Positions 1-10,900 of a DNA stretch of 64,000 bases are shown here, piece after piece. A program made the position numbers and the translations under genes. Location: assembly GCA_019722365.1 (NCBI GenBank), contig JADFUC010001036.1, forward strand, positions 62,001 through 126,000. The letters are read 5' to 3'. Source of the stretch: Lithospermum erythrorhizon (lineage: Eukaryota; Streptophyta; Magnoliopsida; Boraginales; Boraginaceae). Within the stretch, counting starts at the first letter, position 1; every line of letters begins with the position of its first letter. The notes beneath the pieces are model-generated. The model was not told the origin of the DNA. It saw only the letters and a list, made by a program, of their open reading frames with translations, and did no database searches.

Positions 1-497
1 TTTTAGAAAAATTTGGTGTCCAGAAGACACAAAATTACTCTCTATTTATAGAGTTTGAAAATAAAAAATGTGATAATAACAAAATTTAATTTTTATTAAG
101 TTATTATTATAAGAAATATCAAATACAAAATTGGTGAACTAAAATCTTTTGGTATTTGCCATCTATACTCCATGGCGAAGATATCCTGCAACCTTCCCTC
201 CAAGGCGCAACATGGCATGATGTGGGCTTCTCAATTAATTTTTTTATTTCTTGGGTCTCACTTGATTCAAAATTGACTATAGAAAATATTTGACATTTAG
301 CACAAATATGCCTAGCTATTGGATTGAAAAACATAATTTTAACACCCAATTTAATCTGCTAGTGCATTTGGTCTTAAATCTTTAGACAGTAGAATCATGT
401 CCAATTTTGTTCGGCTTGATTTTGGGCTTATTAAAGAGATTTAAGGTGCTAGATTTGACAAATAAAAAGCTAACTTCGACTTGATCCTTATATATAT
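1..497. other. AT-rich intergenic DNA, nothing recognised
   Basis: No open frame with a recognisable product, no RNA gene and no clear repeat was found here. The stretch ends at the 5' edge of the first Cassandra element. Confidence 0.5.
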
Positions 498-1206
498 TGT
501 AATACCCGATCAAAAAATGTGTGTGATATGTTTGATAAGATTTGATTAATCTACTCTTTCTCTGTCAAAGAGATATGTTTTGGAAGGCACAAATGCAATG
601 AAGCTTGTCATTGTTAAAAGAGTGTTTGATGCAGGGGTAATTACGGATGGGTGGCCGTGGGAGGTTTCGGTGAGCACGTGGGTGAGACAAAAGCGTGTTG
701 AAAAGGCGCGTGTTGGTTTGTGAGGCGTCAGGTGAGGTGAAATAGCGTCACCAAATGCGGTGTTACTTGGCGGGCGTTATAAATGAGATCAGAATGGGCC
801 GTCAGAAGCTGTGAGGAAGCTACGTCTTGTCGCGGCGCAAAGTGCGGGTTACCTCTTGAGGAACCACGCCTACTGATCTCAGGGTTGATGCGATTCGCGA
901 ATATGATGTGGCTGGCGAGGGCGTTGAGAATTTAAGTGGGGAAGGTTGTAATCTGGGACACAAGAAATGAGTGTGTGTGATATGTTTGATAAGATTTGGT
1001 ATTCTTCCATTAGAATCATCGATTTTAGAAATATAAATGCTTATAAAAGCTACAGTGTTAAGCGTCGCGATGCGGGTGGGTGGCCCATTAGGAAGTTCGT
1101 GAACACGCGAGTGAAATGGCTTTCTTTGGAAAATACCGTGGTGATTTGTGAGAGCCAGTCAATCGAATCATAGCGTCGCAAACGATTGGTTCGAGGGGGC
1201 GTTACA
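498..1206 (+). mobile_element. Cassandra TRIM retrotransposon, copy 1 (5S-bearing LTRs)
   Basis: Two short direct terminal repeats, about 498-781 and 947-1206, both begin TGTAAT and share the phrase gatatgtttgataagattt. The first ends gcgttata and the second gcgttaca. Just after the first is a decayed primer-binding site (tgagatcagaatgggcc, like TGGTATCAGAGC). Just before the second is a purine run (aagtggggaagg). Inside each repeat is a degraded 5S rRNA-like stretch, about 607-667 and 1055-1100, with recognisable pieces ggatgggtgg and gtgttaagcgtc. Terminal repeats containing 5S rRNA sequence and no coding capacity define the Cassandra TRIM family. The internal domain is only about 165 bp. 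The two repeats have diverged a good deal and no convincing target-site duplication is visible, so this copy looks old. Confidence 0.85.
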
Positions 1207-1270
1207 TTACTTGCATATATAGTCCATTCAACTCGTTCGGTTTGGCGAAAAATAACGATGCTTTTTTTTG

Positions 1271-2234
1271 GGTTAATGGCGTGGGACGTAGATTCGTGTT
1301 TAAAAAAGTCAGTTAGATAGGCTCAGCTTTAAGCCAGATCAGGTGATCGTTGATGTTTAAAAATTTATAACTCCACTCACTCTTTCCCGATTTCACGGTT
1401 AGTTAAACCAATCTATTAGTTTTAATGAAATATATGGAAGTAATTTTGTCAACACATTAAGCTATATCTAGAATTAAAGTTTAGAAACAATTTTAAAATA
1501 TAAAAAGTAATGGATATATTTTAAATAAAAACAAAACCCCACGCAACAACCCCCACCCCTAACCCATCCCCTTTATTCTCACAGCACCACCCTTCACCCC
1601 CACCGCCGACCCAATAGCTGAAGACCAGCATTCCGACGATTCACCAAAGACCAACAGACCATACAATTGTAAAAAATATTCTCAATTTCAACATTCACCA
1701 AACAGTAAGATTTGATTATAAGATAGCACTCATTATGGCTTCAACTATATACGATGTCAACTGCATCAAACTCTTCAGCAGCCAATTGAAATTGAAAAAT
1801 CCGTTTCGTCTCAATGAGTCAACTGAAGTTCCGGTTGTCCATGAAGCAAAATAATGAAAATGATTTTTCAGGTGGGGGGAAGTGATGTTATTTTGATGCA
1901 GAGTCAACGCGTGTGTAGAATATGCCATTTCAGTGCATTGGAAACTGGTAAATGATTTTTCAGGTGCTTTTGCTTTATTCACATTATGCAGAAGCCTGGT
2001 TCAAAGCTTAAAGAAGATTGGGGAAATATTGAAGGTGGTACATATGTGTGTGACTAAATTATCTTCGATATTTTTTATTAAAATTAACAGATTGGTTTAA
2101 CTAATAGTGAAATTGGACTGAAGTAGTGGAATGGGTAGTTTTTTAAATATCAGTGATCAAGTTTTGTCACTTTGAAATGTAAGTGATTTAACTGGGTTTT
2201 TTGAAGCATGTGGACGGTGAGCATGCCATTAACC
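1271..2234. mobile_element. Non-autonomous DNA element with long (~170 bp) terminal inverted repeats
   Basis: The left arm (about 1271-1440) matches the reverse complement of the right arm (about 2060-2234) along its length, with scattered mismatches. Both ends read ggttaatggc / gccattaacc. Well-preserved inner pieces are around 1391-1414 and 2089-2113. The roughly 600-bp centre, including a C-rich patch at 1540-1620, encodes nothing recognisable. Arms of this length are usual in Mutator-like MITEs, but no 9-bp target duplication could be identified, so the superfamily is open. The right edge lies about 30 bp from the next retrotransposon. Confidence 0.6.
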
Positions 2235-2265
2235 TAACTTTTTTTTATAAGAGTTAGATTGTTCA

Positions 2266-2881
2266 TGTTAGAAAGTGAAGTTTTTTTTTTGTCACGTGAC
2301 ACCAAAGTCGTGGTGGTAGTGGCGATGAAATCGAATGGTGAGTTGTATTCGCGAGCTTTCTGTCGTGGCCGTAGTGAGTGTTGGTCGCGATGGGGTCGCG
2401 ATAGTAGCTCTTGAAACTTTAATTTGAGGCGGTTTGAACTGATTAACTTTTCCCAATTTAGTCTAGCCCAGGTTATCTCTTTCTTTTATAAATATGGGAT
2501 GTTTTACATGAGTTTTTATTAAATCGCCTTGATCATAGAATAGAGAAAATTAAATGCAGAATAATGTTAGATCTTTAATATTATTGAAGAATATAGTTTT
2601 GTTGAAGAACTTAGAAGGTTTATCTTTGTTCTTGTCAGGAACTTTGTGGTTGAGATTTTCGGTATATATAAGAAAATCTTCAGCGTAGATTATAGTAGTG
2701 ATAGGGCTTGTAGATCTTACGGTTTTATTAGTGGATGCAACGTCAGCGGAAGCATTACCTTTTGCGTTGAGGGAGGCATATATAAAATTTTTTTGTCAGT
2801 TTATTTATACACTTTTTAAATTTACATGGTTTTATTGATTCTTTGAAATTAGGGAAGGGATTTAGGGAGTCTTAAATCACA
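2266..2881 (+). repeat. 5' LTR of the 2266-5091 element
   Basis: This is a direct copy of 4469-5091. It contains a TATA-like sequence (tttataaatat, about 2485) followed by gggatgttttacatgag, and the same stretch recurs in the partner LTR. The 3' edge is set by the primer-binding site at 2886. Confidence 0.8.
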
Positions 2882-3313
2882 AAATTGGTATCGAGCTTGG
2901 TCGTAGGCTTAGTTTGTGAGTTTAAGAATCGTGGGCTGGAAGTGAATGAATTGGCGACACGTCATGCAGAAATTCGATGGAATCGGATTTTCGCGTTGAA
3001 AGGGTATGTGTATGGAGGATTATGCATGCGAGGAAAGAGTTGAACAATTTAGGGGAGAAGCTTGAGAGAAGATGGATGAGGATAAATGGAGAATTGAATG
3101 AGGCGGGTCTTGGGTGTGATCGGACGTTGTTTGTCGAGGAGCGTAGTTGCTAACGTTGCTAAGGAGACATGAAAGGGGGCGATGAAGGCTTTATCTGCGA
3201 TTTGTATGAGAAAGCGCCTGCGAATAATAAGATGCTTCTCATGAAAAAGCGACTACCGCTTAAGATGTCAGAAAAGTACACCCATAGCGAGACACGCTTA
3301 ATGATTTATTAGC

Positions 3314-3382
3314 ATTGTTAATCAACTATCGGCGGTAGATGTTAATGTTGATGATGAGATGCAAAGTGCGATTTTGTTGGCC
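3314..3382 (+). pseudogene. Copia gag (UBN2-like) fragment
   Basis: One short clean frame reads IVNQLSAVDVNVDDEM followed by QSAILLA. This is the segment found in copia gag polyproteins of the UBN2/retrotran_gag family, where a helix is followed by a D-D-E turn. Frameshifts and stops break it on both sides. A basic GRGRA-like stretch near 3540 may be the remains of the region before the zinc knuckle. Confidence 0.6.
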
Positions 3383-4468
3383 GTTACGAAAGTTGGGAGC
3401 GATGAGGCGGCCGGTTAGTAATTCTATAGGTACTAATAAGGTTGAACTTAAAGGTGGTTGTAAATCGTATTATCGCATGCGAGGGAGGTACGTAAAAGGC
3501 CGTATGATGAAGTGCTAAAGGGTTGCGTGAGTGTAGGAAGAGGAAGAGCAGAGCGAAGGTTTGGAAATAGTGGGAGATCGCGAGTGGGGTAGGAATAGTT
3601 TAATTTTGGTGAGTCACGGAGAATTTGGATGGTGATGGTTATCGAACTACTTTCGAAGATGTGGTAAGCGGAAGGTTGTTCGAGGGGCTTGATAGTAATA
3701 GCAAAAGGGTAAGTCGGCGGTACTGCATGCTTGGTAGCGGTTCTCGAAGAGGTTGAAGAGAGGATCGAGTGCGGGGAGAAGCGGAGATTCGGCGTGGGAG
3801 TTTTGCGAAGATAGAAAGGATTGTCGTTGGTGAAATTCGCATTCTAGATGTGTGCTAAGAGGTTCTCGAGGAGATTAGGAGGCTGTGCAAATGAAGATCG
3901 TTGAGGTTAGAAAGATACCCAGTGACGGAATGTAATCTCCGCTTACCGTTTGGTGATGAGTTCGGTGGAAGGAACTGCGAAGGGAAGGATCTGGCCGGTT
4001 ATGTGTTGCGTGAATCGTTTGAGTTAGCGGCGTATTTCAAGTCGCGGTGAAGGTATTCCCAACCTCTTGATTAACTTTGCTACTTGTTGAAGATGTTACG
4101 ATCAAACATCGAGGTCAATAGATTAGATCAAGGAAGTCGTCGACGTCTGATGGGAAGAGGAAATTCATTGATGAACGATGGCTGGAGGTTTTAAGATGCT
4201 TGGGTTGAGATCATGAAGATCGAAATGAAACAAGTATGGTGATTATGCAGATAATGAGAAAAGTCAAAGCGGGTAAAAGGTAATGACTATGTTAGATTCT
4301 TGGTGGTCGAGTTGGTGTCATTTAGGGATGTTCTAGGATTGGAAAGGAAGATCTTGAAGTTGAGATGTCGGCTTCGGTGGGGAGTTCGTGGATGATGAAC
4401 TTCGGGAAGAGTCTTGTGGAGATGGTGTTTTGAAGATGGTGATCCGAAAATATCTTCAAGTGGGAGAT

Positions 4469-5091
4469 TGTTGAAAGTGAATATTTTTTTGTCATTTTGT
4501 CGTTACCTCATTCGTAGTGGTGAGTCGCGATAAGTCTGACGATGAGTTGTATTCGCGAGACACTTTTACTGTCGTGACCTCGTATTAGTGTTAATTCGCG
4601 ATGGGAGATCACGAATGGCCAATCTGAGAGGGCACAATTTGAGATTTTAGCTCCGGTCTTTCTAATTGAGTCTCATTTTGGGTTATCTGCTCTTTCTTTA
4701 TATAAATATAGGATGTTTTACATGAGTTTTGATAAATCAGCCTTGAAATCACATATAATAGAAAAAATTCATCTAGAATAATATTAAGGCCTTTAATATT
4801 ATTGAAGAGATAGTTTTTTGTTCTTGAAGCTTAGAAGTTTATCTTTGTTAGCGATAGAACTTTGTGGTTGAGATTTTAGGTGTATAAGGAAATACTTCAG
4901 CATGTAGATTATAGGCCCAGTGTGGTAGAGGCACATGGCGTCTTACGGTTTATTAGTAGTCTGCGTGACAGGACGTACCTTTCATATTGAGGGAGCACTG
5001 TATAAAGTGCTTTGTGTCTGTTTATTTCGTAGCTTAAATTTATCGTTTTATTGATTCTTGGCTTACAGTTTAGAGGTCTTAAATCCTAATA
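4469..5091 (+). repeat. 3' LTR of the 2266-5091 element
   Basis: This is a direct copy of the 5' LTR, beginning TGTTGAAAGTGAA straight after the polypurine tract. It carries a matching TATA-like stretch (tttatataaatatagg, about 4695). It ends just before GTTCA at 5092. Confidence 0.8.
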
Positions 5092-5096
5092 GTTCA

Positions 5097-6205
5097 TGTG
5101 TTTTAGTATTTTTTATTTTTTTTATTTTTTCTGTGTTTGAGTATATACATGTTATTGATACATTTTTTTCATGTATATAATATAATAATTGATTTAGATT
5201 GAAGTACACCGAGTCCAGCTTGTAAATCGAATCTTGATGAACAATTTGGTTAAACTTAGACCATCTACAATGATAAGGTTTAACCTTAAAAGAAGGGTTG
5301 AAAAGTTTGAAAGGTTAGTTGAATTATTGGGTTCGTTGAATAATGCGGAGGAGATCATAGTTTAAAAGATTAACTAGTTGAACTTTGTTTTGTGGGATCA
5401 TATGTTGGACATGTGACACAAATCGAAGATGAAATTGAGAGAATATATATATAATATTTTGAATGAGTTAGAAGTGAGAGAATTTAGATGAATTTAACTA
5501 TTTTAAAAATAAGAGTGAATAGATGAATTATTATATCGAAAAGAAATAAAATGATGTGAAGCGTGAAAATTAAAAACTTAAAGTTTTATCCAGAAGCAGC
5601 CAATTGGGATAATTAAGTAGTATGGTCATGATATAAGCAATGGGAATTCTTCTAACTTCACCTGGTTCAATTCAGCTATAGCAATATCACTCCAAAGTTC
5701 GATTTAAAGTTGGGAATGGGCAAAGGCTTCCATATTTGATTCGATTTTGAGCGATCACTGTCTTTGAGATTCGATTTGCATAGTTCGAATATCGAACTAA
5801 TAATTAATCATTAAACGAAGCAAAATGTAAAATTTATATCGTTCGAGGCGGAATGCGATAGACTTGAACTCCATTCACACCAAAGTTATTGTTTGATTTC
5901 TGTTCGAATTATATCAAACTGATTTTTCGAACAAAATCAACTTTCACACTCTTCTACATACAAATTAGACCATGTGGAGTTGAACCACAAAAATGTAATG
6001 ACGAAAACGCCCCTTATCTCTTTCCTATATAGTGGTCCTCAAGTGTATTCTCCTCTCCTCTCATGTCCAAAATCATTTCTCTAGCAATTTCTATTGAAAA
6101 AATCAGTCCTAACCGTTGAAAGAGAGTAGTTTGTGCGTGTGTTTGCAAAATCTCTTTATCATAGTGTTAGCCTGTTATATAATAAGATTATTATAAAAAT
6201 TCAAT
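5097..6205 (+). promoter_or_regulatory. Upstream region and 5' UTR of the aluminium-induced protein gene
   Basis: This AT-rich intergenic stretch runs from the retrotransposon to the start codon. A pyrimidine-rich leader (tctcctctcctctcatg, about 6048) follows a TATA-like sequence at about 6025. That places a plausible transcript start near 6055, giving a leader of about 150 nt. No other gene or repeat was recognised. Confidence 0.4.
6025..6032 (+). promoter_or_regulatory. Candidate TATA box (ctatatag)
   Basis: The sequence ctatatag lies about 180 bp upstream of the ATG and about 30 bp before a CT-rich stretch typical of plant leaders. It is inferred from position only. Confidence 0.4.
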
Positions 6206-9200
6206 ATGTTGGGTGTGTTTAGCAGCTCAATTGTGACTCCACCGGAGGAGCTAGTGGCGGCCGGAAGCAGGACCCCCTCGCCGAAGACGACATCGGACGC
6301 CTTGATGAAGAGGTTCATAAGGGACGATTCGTCGGCAGTGTCCCTACAGGTTGGGGATCATGTTCAGCTTGCTTATAAACACCTCAATGAATCTGCCTTG
6401 TACCCCAGGTATATAGTTATCGTTTTAACGTAATATAACAAAGAATGTAACACAAAATTTAATATATATATATTCGAACAATTAGATGACTTATAATCTT
6501 GTATGACTTTGTAGTGGTCTAATCATTAGATGATCCTATCAAATTTTTGGTAGTCCCAAAAGTTTGTATACTATCGATATAGGTGATCCAGCACTCAAGT
6601 TTAATGATAGACAAAATAGTATGATAACAAAAAAAAGTTATTACATAACCAAAAGTATTGATAAAATAAAATTAAACCACAATTTGTACTACATTAGATT
6701 AAAATCATACAAAAACTATACGGATGAGATGAGTAAAAAGTCATCTTGACATCCAAATTTTGTGAAAACGTAAGAAAACAATTGGAAGAAAATAGTCATA
6801 GTAGGAGGAAAAAAAACAGTCTATCATTCAAACTACAAGTACTAAAACTACAAATGAACACTAATGATAAGACAAGTACTATTATTAGTAACATCATTTT
6901 TATATTTTGATCACCTTACTTATGGTAGATCCGTCGATAAAAGGATATCATGTACAAAAGTCTATATATGCACACAATTTTTTAAATTTATTTCTCCTCT
7001 TTATTTTTAGCCTAGTTCTATTTTAATTTTAAATTTTTTGTTTTCTATTTAATCTTAGCCTAGATGCATCTGGAATTTGTGGCGTCATTTAATTTAAGTC
7101 AATGAAGGAGGAGTGATCTGACGGTTATGATTGTTAGGATAGGAATGGGCCATGGTTTTTAGCTATTTATTTGGCATATCTCCATGAGATTCCTTCTTTT
7201 CTGAATCTTCTAGGCTCTAGATATCTTCACCTCCTTTTCCATACACGTTTCACCTCAACTTCAGTCCACGAGGCACATCTCGGCGGACGTTAGATTCGTA
7301 GCTTTGCGGTGCGTGCCTGCAGCGTCGGGCGTGGACCTCATGCTAGGCGTGGCCTTGAGGTGGTACGGATGCATCGAGGCGTATACCGAATAATCTTCGC
7401 GTTGGTGATGAATTGTAGCAGATGCGGGTCGTAGGCGTATCAACGTTTCACTCAACCTATAATTAATTATTACTTCTGCCAACAACTTGGGTGACATTTG
7501 GAACTAGTATAATTTATTACTGTATATTAGTTTGACATCATAAATGTTTTTTTAAGTAAACGTCCTCCGTCCTCTTACATGATGAAAATCGAACTAGAAT
7601 TTAGTCTCTGAAACTTCTTAACCATTAAATCAATTTCATTTGTTTTATGACATCATATATGTTACTCCAAAAGAATTAATTAAGTCATTGAAGTGAAACA
7701 GATCAAATATAAATTACTATGTACAAAATCAATTCTCTCATTTAATTATTTAAGCTAAAGTAAAAAAGATGAAGTGAGAATGTGAGATACGATAGCCTCC
7801 ACTTAATTTAATTAATTTCTCCATTTAGATTGGATTTTGATGGTCATGTTTTGCTTTCAAGTGGGGTTGGGGTAAAAGTGAGATGTTATTGCGTGAAATA
7901 AGTTGCCTGATGTAATCGACTCTTTTGATGTTTCAACCACCGACTTGAAAATGACTTGATGTAGTTCTTGAGCTATAATTAAATAGATTACCAAAAGAGT
8001 CAAGACAAGATACTTGTTATTGCTACCTTCCTACTTTCTTTTAGGAATATATTTAGAAAAGTTAAAATTTCATCAATGAATACTTATTAAGTATTTTTAA
8101 GGGTTAAATGCATCATTAATCACCTGTGTTTGTTTGTATGTCACATATCACAATTTGATCACTTATGTTTCAATAAATAAGTACTTTTGGTCTAAACATT
8201 ATGTTTTCCGATAGTTTACCAACTCTGAAGACACATGTTAATCATGTCATATTTTTAGAGGTAGTATAATAATTTTGAAACATAAGTGATCAAATTGTAA
8301 TATTTTATAAAGCCAAGTTGTAAACTGCCCTTTTTTGAGAACTTGCTATTAGGTGAAAAGAAAGATTATTTTATGTTACTTACTTTTTCTACATTTGAAT
8401 TGAGTTAATGAAAGAAAATGTTACTATGTATATGATGAACTTGAAGTCTTGAACTATAATGAAGTTGATTTGAGAATTGTCCTGTTAATACTACTACATC
8501 GTGATTGAAATGGCAGATCATTTGCAGTCAAGGATGAGATATTCTGCTTGTTTGAGGGAGCTTTGGACAACTTAGGGAGTCTGAAACAAGAGTATGGCCT
8601 TGCAAAGACTGCAAATGAAGTTCTCTTAGTTATAGAGGCATATAAGGCGCTTCGCGATCGTGCACCTTACCCTCCAAGCCATGTTGTTGGTCACCTTGAA
8701 GGGAGTTTTGCATTTGTACTATTTGACAAGGTCACCTCCACCCTTTTTGTGGCCACTGTGAGTGATTCCTATCATCTTTTTGCCTTATTAAAGTTCCACT
8801 AGTATATGTGGTCCATATCAACAACTTTGGATGGTTTGTTGTGACAGGACCAAGCTGGTAAGGTTCCTTTGTATTGGGGAATCACTGCTGATGGGTACGT
8901 TGCCTTTGCGGACGATGCTGATCTGCTCAAAGGCGCTTGTGGCAAATCACTTGCATCCTTCCCTGAAGGTGAGTCTATAAAATCGAATTCATCCCCATAT
9001 ATTTCCCATTTAACAAATGAGACATGACTTAAGAATACGAATGGACTTAGTCGTAGTTTGGCTATTGGTAATATGAATTAGAGAGACATGTTTTTTCTTT
9101 TGCCTTTTTAATGTTACTAATGTGGTTTTGTTTATGTCATCAAATTGTAGGATGTTACTACACCACTCAGATTGGAGAACTGCAAAGCTATGAGAATCCC

Positions 9201-9863
9201 AAAAACAAGATCACTGCTGTTCCTGCTCCTGATGAGGAAATATGGGGAGCAAAATTTATGGTAGGATGACATCTTGTTAATCAGAATATTAAAAGTATGT
9301 AATGATGACAAGGAGGACCTAGATAAAAATTATTCATCTTACATAAAAATCCTAATTCCGCTACTAAAATTTACAATACTAAAAATATCTCCGTCTACGA
9401 CTACATCGCTTAGTTAAAATTACTTTATTAGTTAAAAGTATTGATTGTACAATTTTCAACGAGATAGAAAGGATATCAACCAATAGAAAAAAGAATATTA
9501 GGAGACAATATAAACTTCAATGCAAAAAAAGTTACATGAGAAATGAAATGATCGTGGTAAATTTTTGGTTAAACGATCACTTAAATTGAAAGGAATCAAT
9601 GTAAAGTTAGTCATTAGGAGATATTATAAATTTCAATGCAAAAAGTTACTTTGGTAAAATGAAATGATCGTGAGAAATTTTTGTTAAAATTTATCACTCT
9701 TTAAATCGAGACGAAAAAGAATATTATTAAGTAAAAAAGTGGTTTGAGGAAGACACAACTAGCCCGAAAGCATGCTATGTTTTTTCTATTGAACTACTCC
9801 GATCTGAGTCTTAATGTTACGTTGCAGGTTGAGGGAGCAACAGTTCTTGCATCCACCAAGTAG
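6206..9863 (+). CDS. Aluminium-induced/TSJT1-type protein with YGL and LRDR motifs (AILP1-like)
   Basis: Five exons join in frame to 236 residues: 6206-6408, 8517-8757, 8848-8968, 9151-9260 and 9828-9863 (stop TAG). All introns are GT-AG. The protein starts MLGVFSSSIV, followed by PPEELVAAGSRTPSP. It carries the YGL motif at residues 94-96 and LRDR at 113-116, followed by a long stretch (DQAGKVPLYWGITADGYVAF, then ADD) as in the family. It ends EGATVLASTK. Length and sequence fit the plant DUF3700 family (Arabidopsis AILP1, about 234 residues; wheat Wali7; tobacco TSJT1), which has an Ntn-hydrolase/class II glutamine amidotransferase-like fold. The nucleophilic residue 2 is Leu rather than Cys, so amidotransferase activity is not expected. 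There is no signal peptide or membrane segment. Family members respond to metal, auxin or sugar starvation; the biochemical role is unknown. Intron 1 is large (2.1 kb) and holds a MITE. Confidence 0.95.
7261..7500. other. CpG-rich patch inside intron 1 of the AILP1-like gene
   Basis: Intron 1 (6409-8516) is AT-rich except for this block, which has many CG dinucleotides (for example ctcggcggacg, gcagcgtcgggcg). Its composition resembles the repeat blocks elsewhere in the window. It has no recognised coding content; the minus-strand frame across it shows no family features. It is probably a fragment of an inserted repeat. Confidence 0.35.
8101..8330. mobile_element. MITE with long terminal inverted repeats in intron 1 of the AILP1-like gene
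   Basis: Positions 8151-8173 and 8275-8297 form a perfect 23-bp inverted repeat (core tgatcacttatgtttcaa and its complement). The outer flanks, gggttaaatg at the left and aactgccc at the right, match less well. The whole is about 230 bp and non-coding. No target duplication could be fixed. It resembles the common plant MITEs whose arms contain gatcacttatgtttca. Confidence 0.65.
9497..9720. repeat. Two-copy direct repeat (period ~116 bp) in intron 4 of the AILP1-like gene
   Basis: The phrases attaggaga, ttcaatgcaaaaa, aaatgaaatgatcgtg and aaatttttg occur in the same order starting at 9497 and again at 9613. It looks like a local tandem duplication with drift. Splice sites are not affected. 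Confidence 0.7.
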
Positions 9864-10900
9864 GAACCACCTTAAATTTCTTGGTAATATGCAATGCTTG
9901 AGAGTATCAAATGTGTGGGAGCCATGTAAATTAGGTATTGAAAGCTTCTGATGCTTTCTAAAGGGATAAGTAAATATTCTAAAATGATAACCCTGGCCGA
10001 ACTTTGTATGATCATGTTATTTTGTATTGTAGATTGGAGTTTGCTTCTTTGGATAAGTGTTTTTTGCTATGGTTGAAGTTTTCTTTTTATGCTTTGATAA
10101 AGCAATTGTGGTGGGTCCGATTACTGACAAGAATACCTTAATAAAATTTATTTTAAGATATAATACACACCGAAATACCACTCCAGCATCCTTTAAAATG
10201 GCGATACTCACATCAAATAATACGCCACTCAAGATTCTTAAGATATAAGATATTCACAAACGTTAAACTCTATAATATAATAATTTAAAAGAATTACTGA
10301 ATATATAATATATATATTTATAGTTTGGTCCTTAAGAACTTAAAATAATTCAAATAAGCTCTCATATAATTTAAAATTATAAAATATAATATTTAAGAAT
10401 TTTATCATCAATATCTTAATAAAGATCGTGAACTTTCATACTGTGTCGCATTAATAGGCGTATAACAACTCAATAAGTACCTAATCTTACAAGCCACTAT
10501 GCAAAATGAACTTAGGCCTGGATAAATTTAGGCTTAATTTACCAATTGAGACTGCAAATTTGGTTGTTCTATATATCATAATAGTCATTCACTAATCTAG
10601 CTTCAAAAGGCACCCTTAAATTTTATTGGTTAATGAGAATATGAGATGCTCCTCTTTGAACACACGCTAACGGAGGCCCTGCATTTTGCAATCCGACACG
10701 GGCAACTTCGACTTGAAGTGGAGAGTGATTCCTTACAAGTTACAACTAATCCGTATTGTTACTGGACAACAAAAGACACCATTGGAAATTAACATCATCG
10801 TAGAAGACATTCATCATCACTTGGCACGATACTTCAGTAAAATTCCTCGTACACACCAGAGTCCAATAATGTAAAACATTGTGTTGCACATTGGAACCAT
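9864..10900. other. 3' UTR of the AILP1-like gene, then AT-rich intergenic DNA
   Basis: The first 100-200 bases after the stop are probably 3' UTR, but no canonical AATAAA was located. Beyond about 10.1 kb the DNA is AT-rich, and the overlapping short open frames on both strands have no family features. Confidence 0.4.

Larger units (their letters stand above)
2266..5091 (+). mobile_element. Short, degraded copia-type LTR retrotransposon
   Basis: Two direct LTRs of about 620 bp (2266-2881 and 4469-5091) both start TGTT and share long phrases such as ggatgttttacatgag and gaactttgtggttgagattt. Immediately after the 5' LTR, at 2886, is tggtatcgagcttgg, a near match to the initiator-Met tRNA primer-binding site. 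Immediately before the 3' LTR is a polypurine tract (caagtgggaga) of the kind seen in copia elements. The pentamer GTTCA lies on both outer flanks (2261-2265 and 5092-5096), a clean target-site duplication. The interior is only about 1.6 kb and retains a trace of gag and no recognisable pol, so the element depended on other copies for movement. Confidence 0.85.

Noticed and set aside
10017..10248. Small genes on both strands after the AILP1-like gene
   Set aside because: They are AT-rich mutually overlapping frames without family features, just beyond a 3' UTR.
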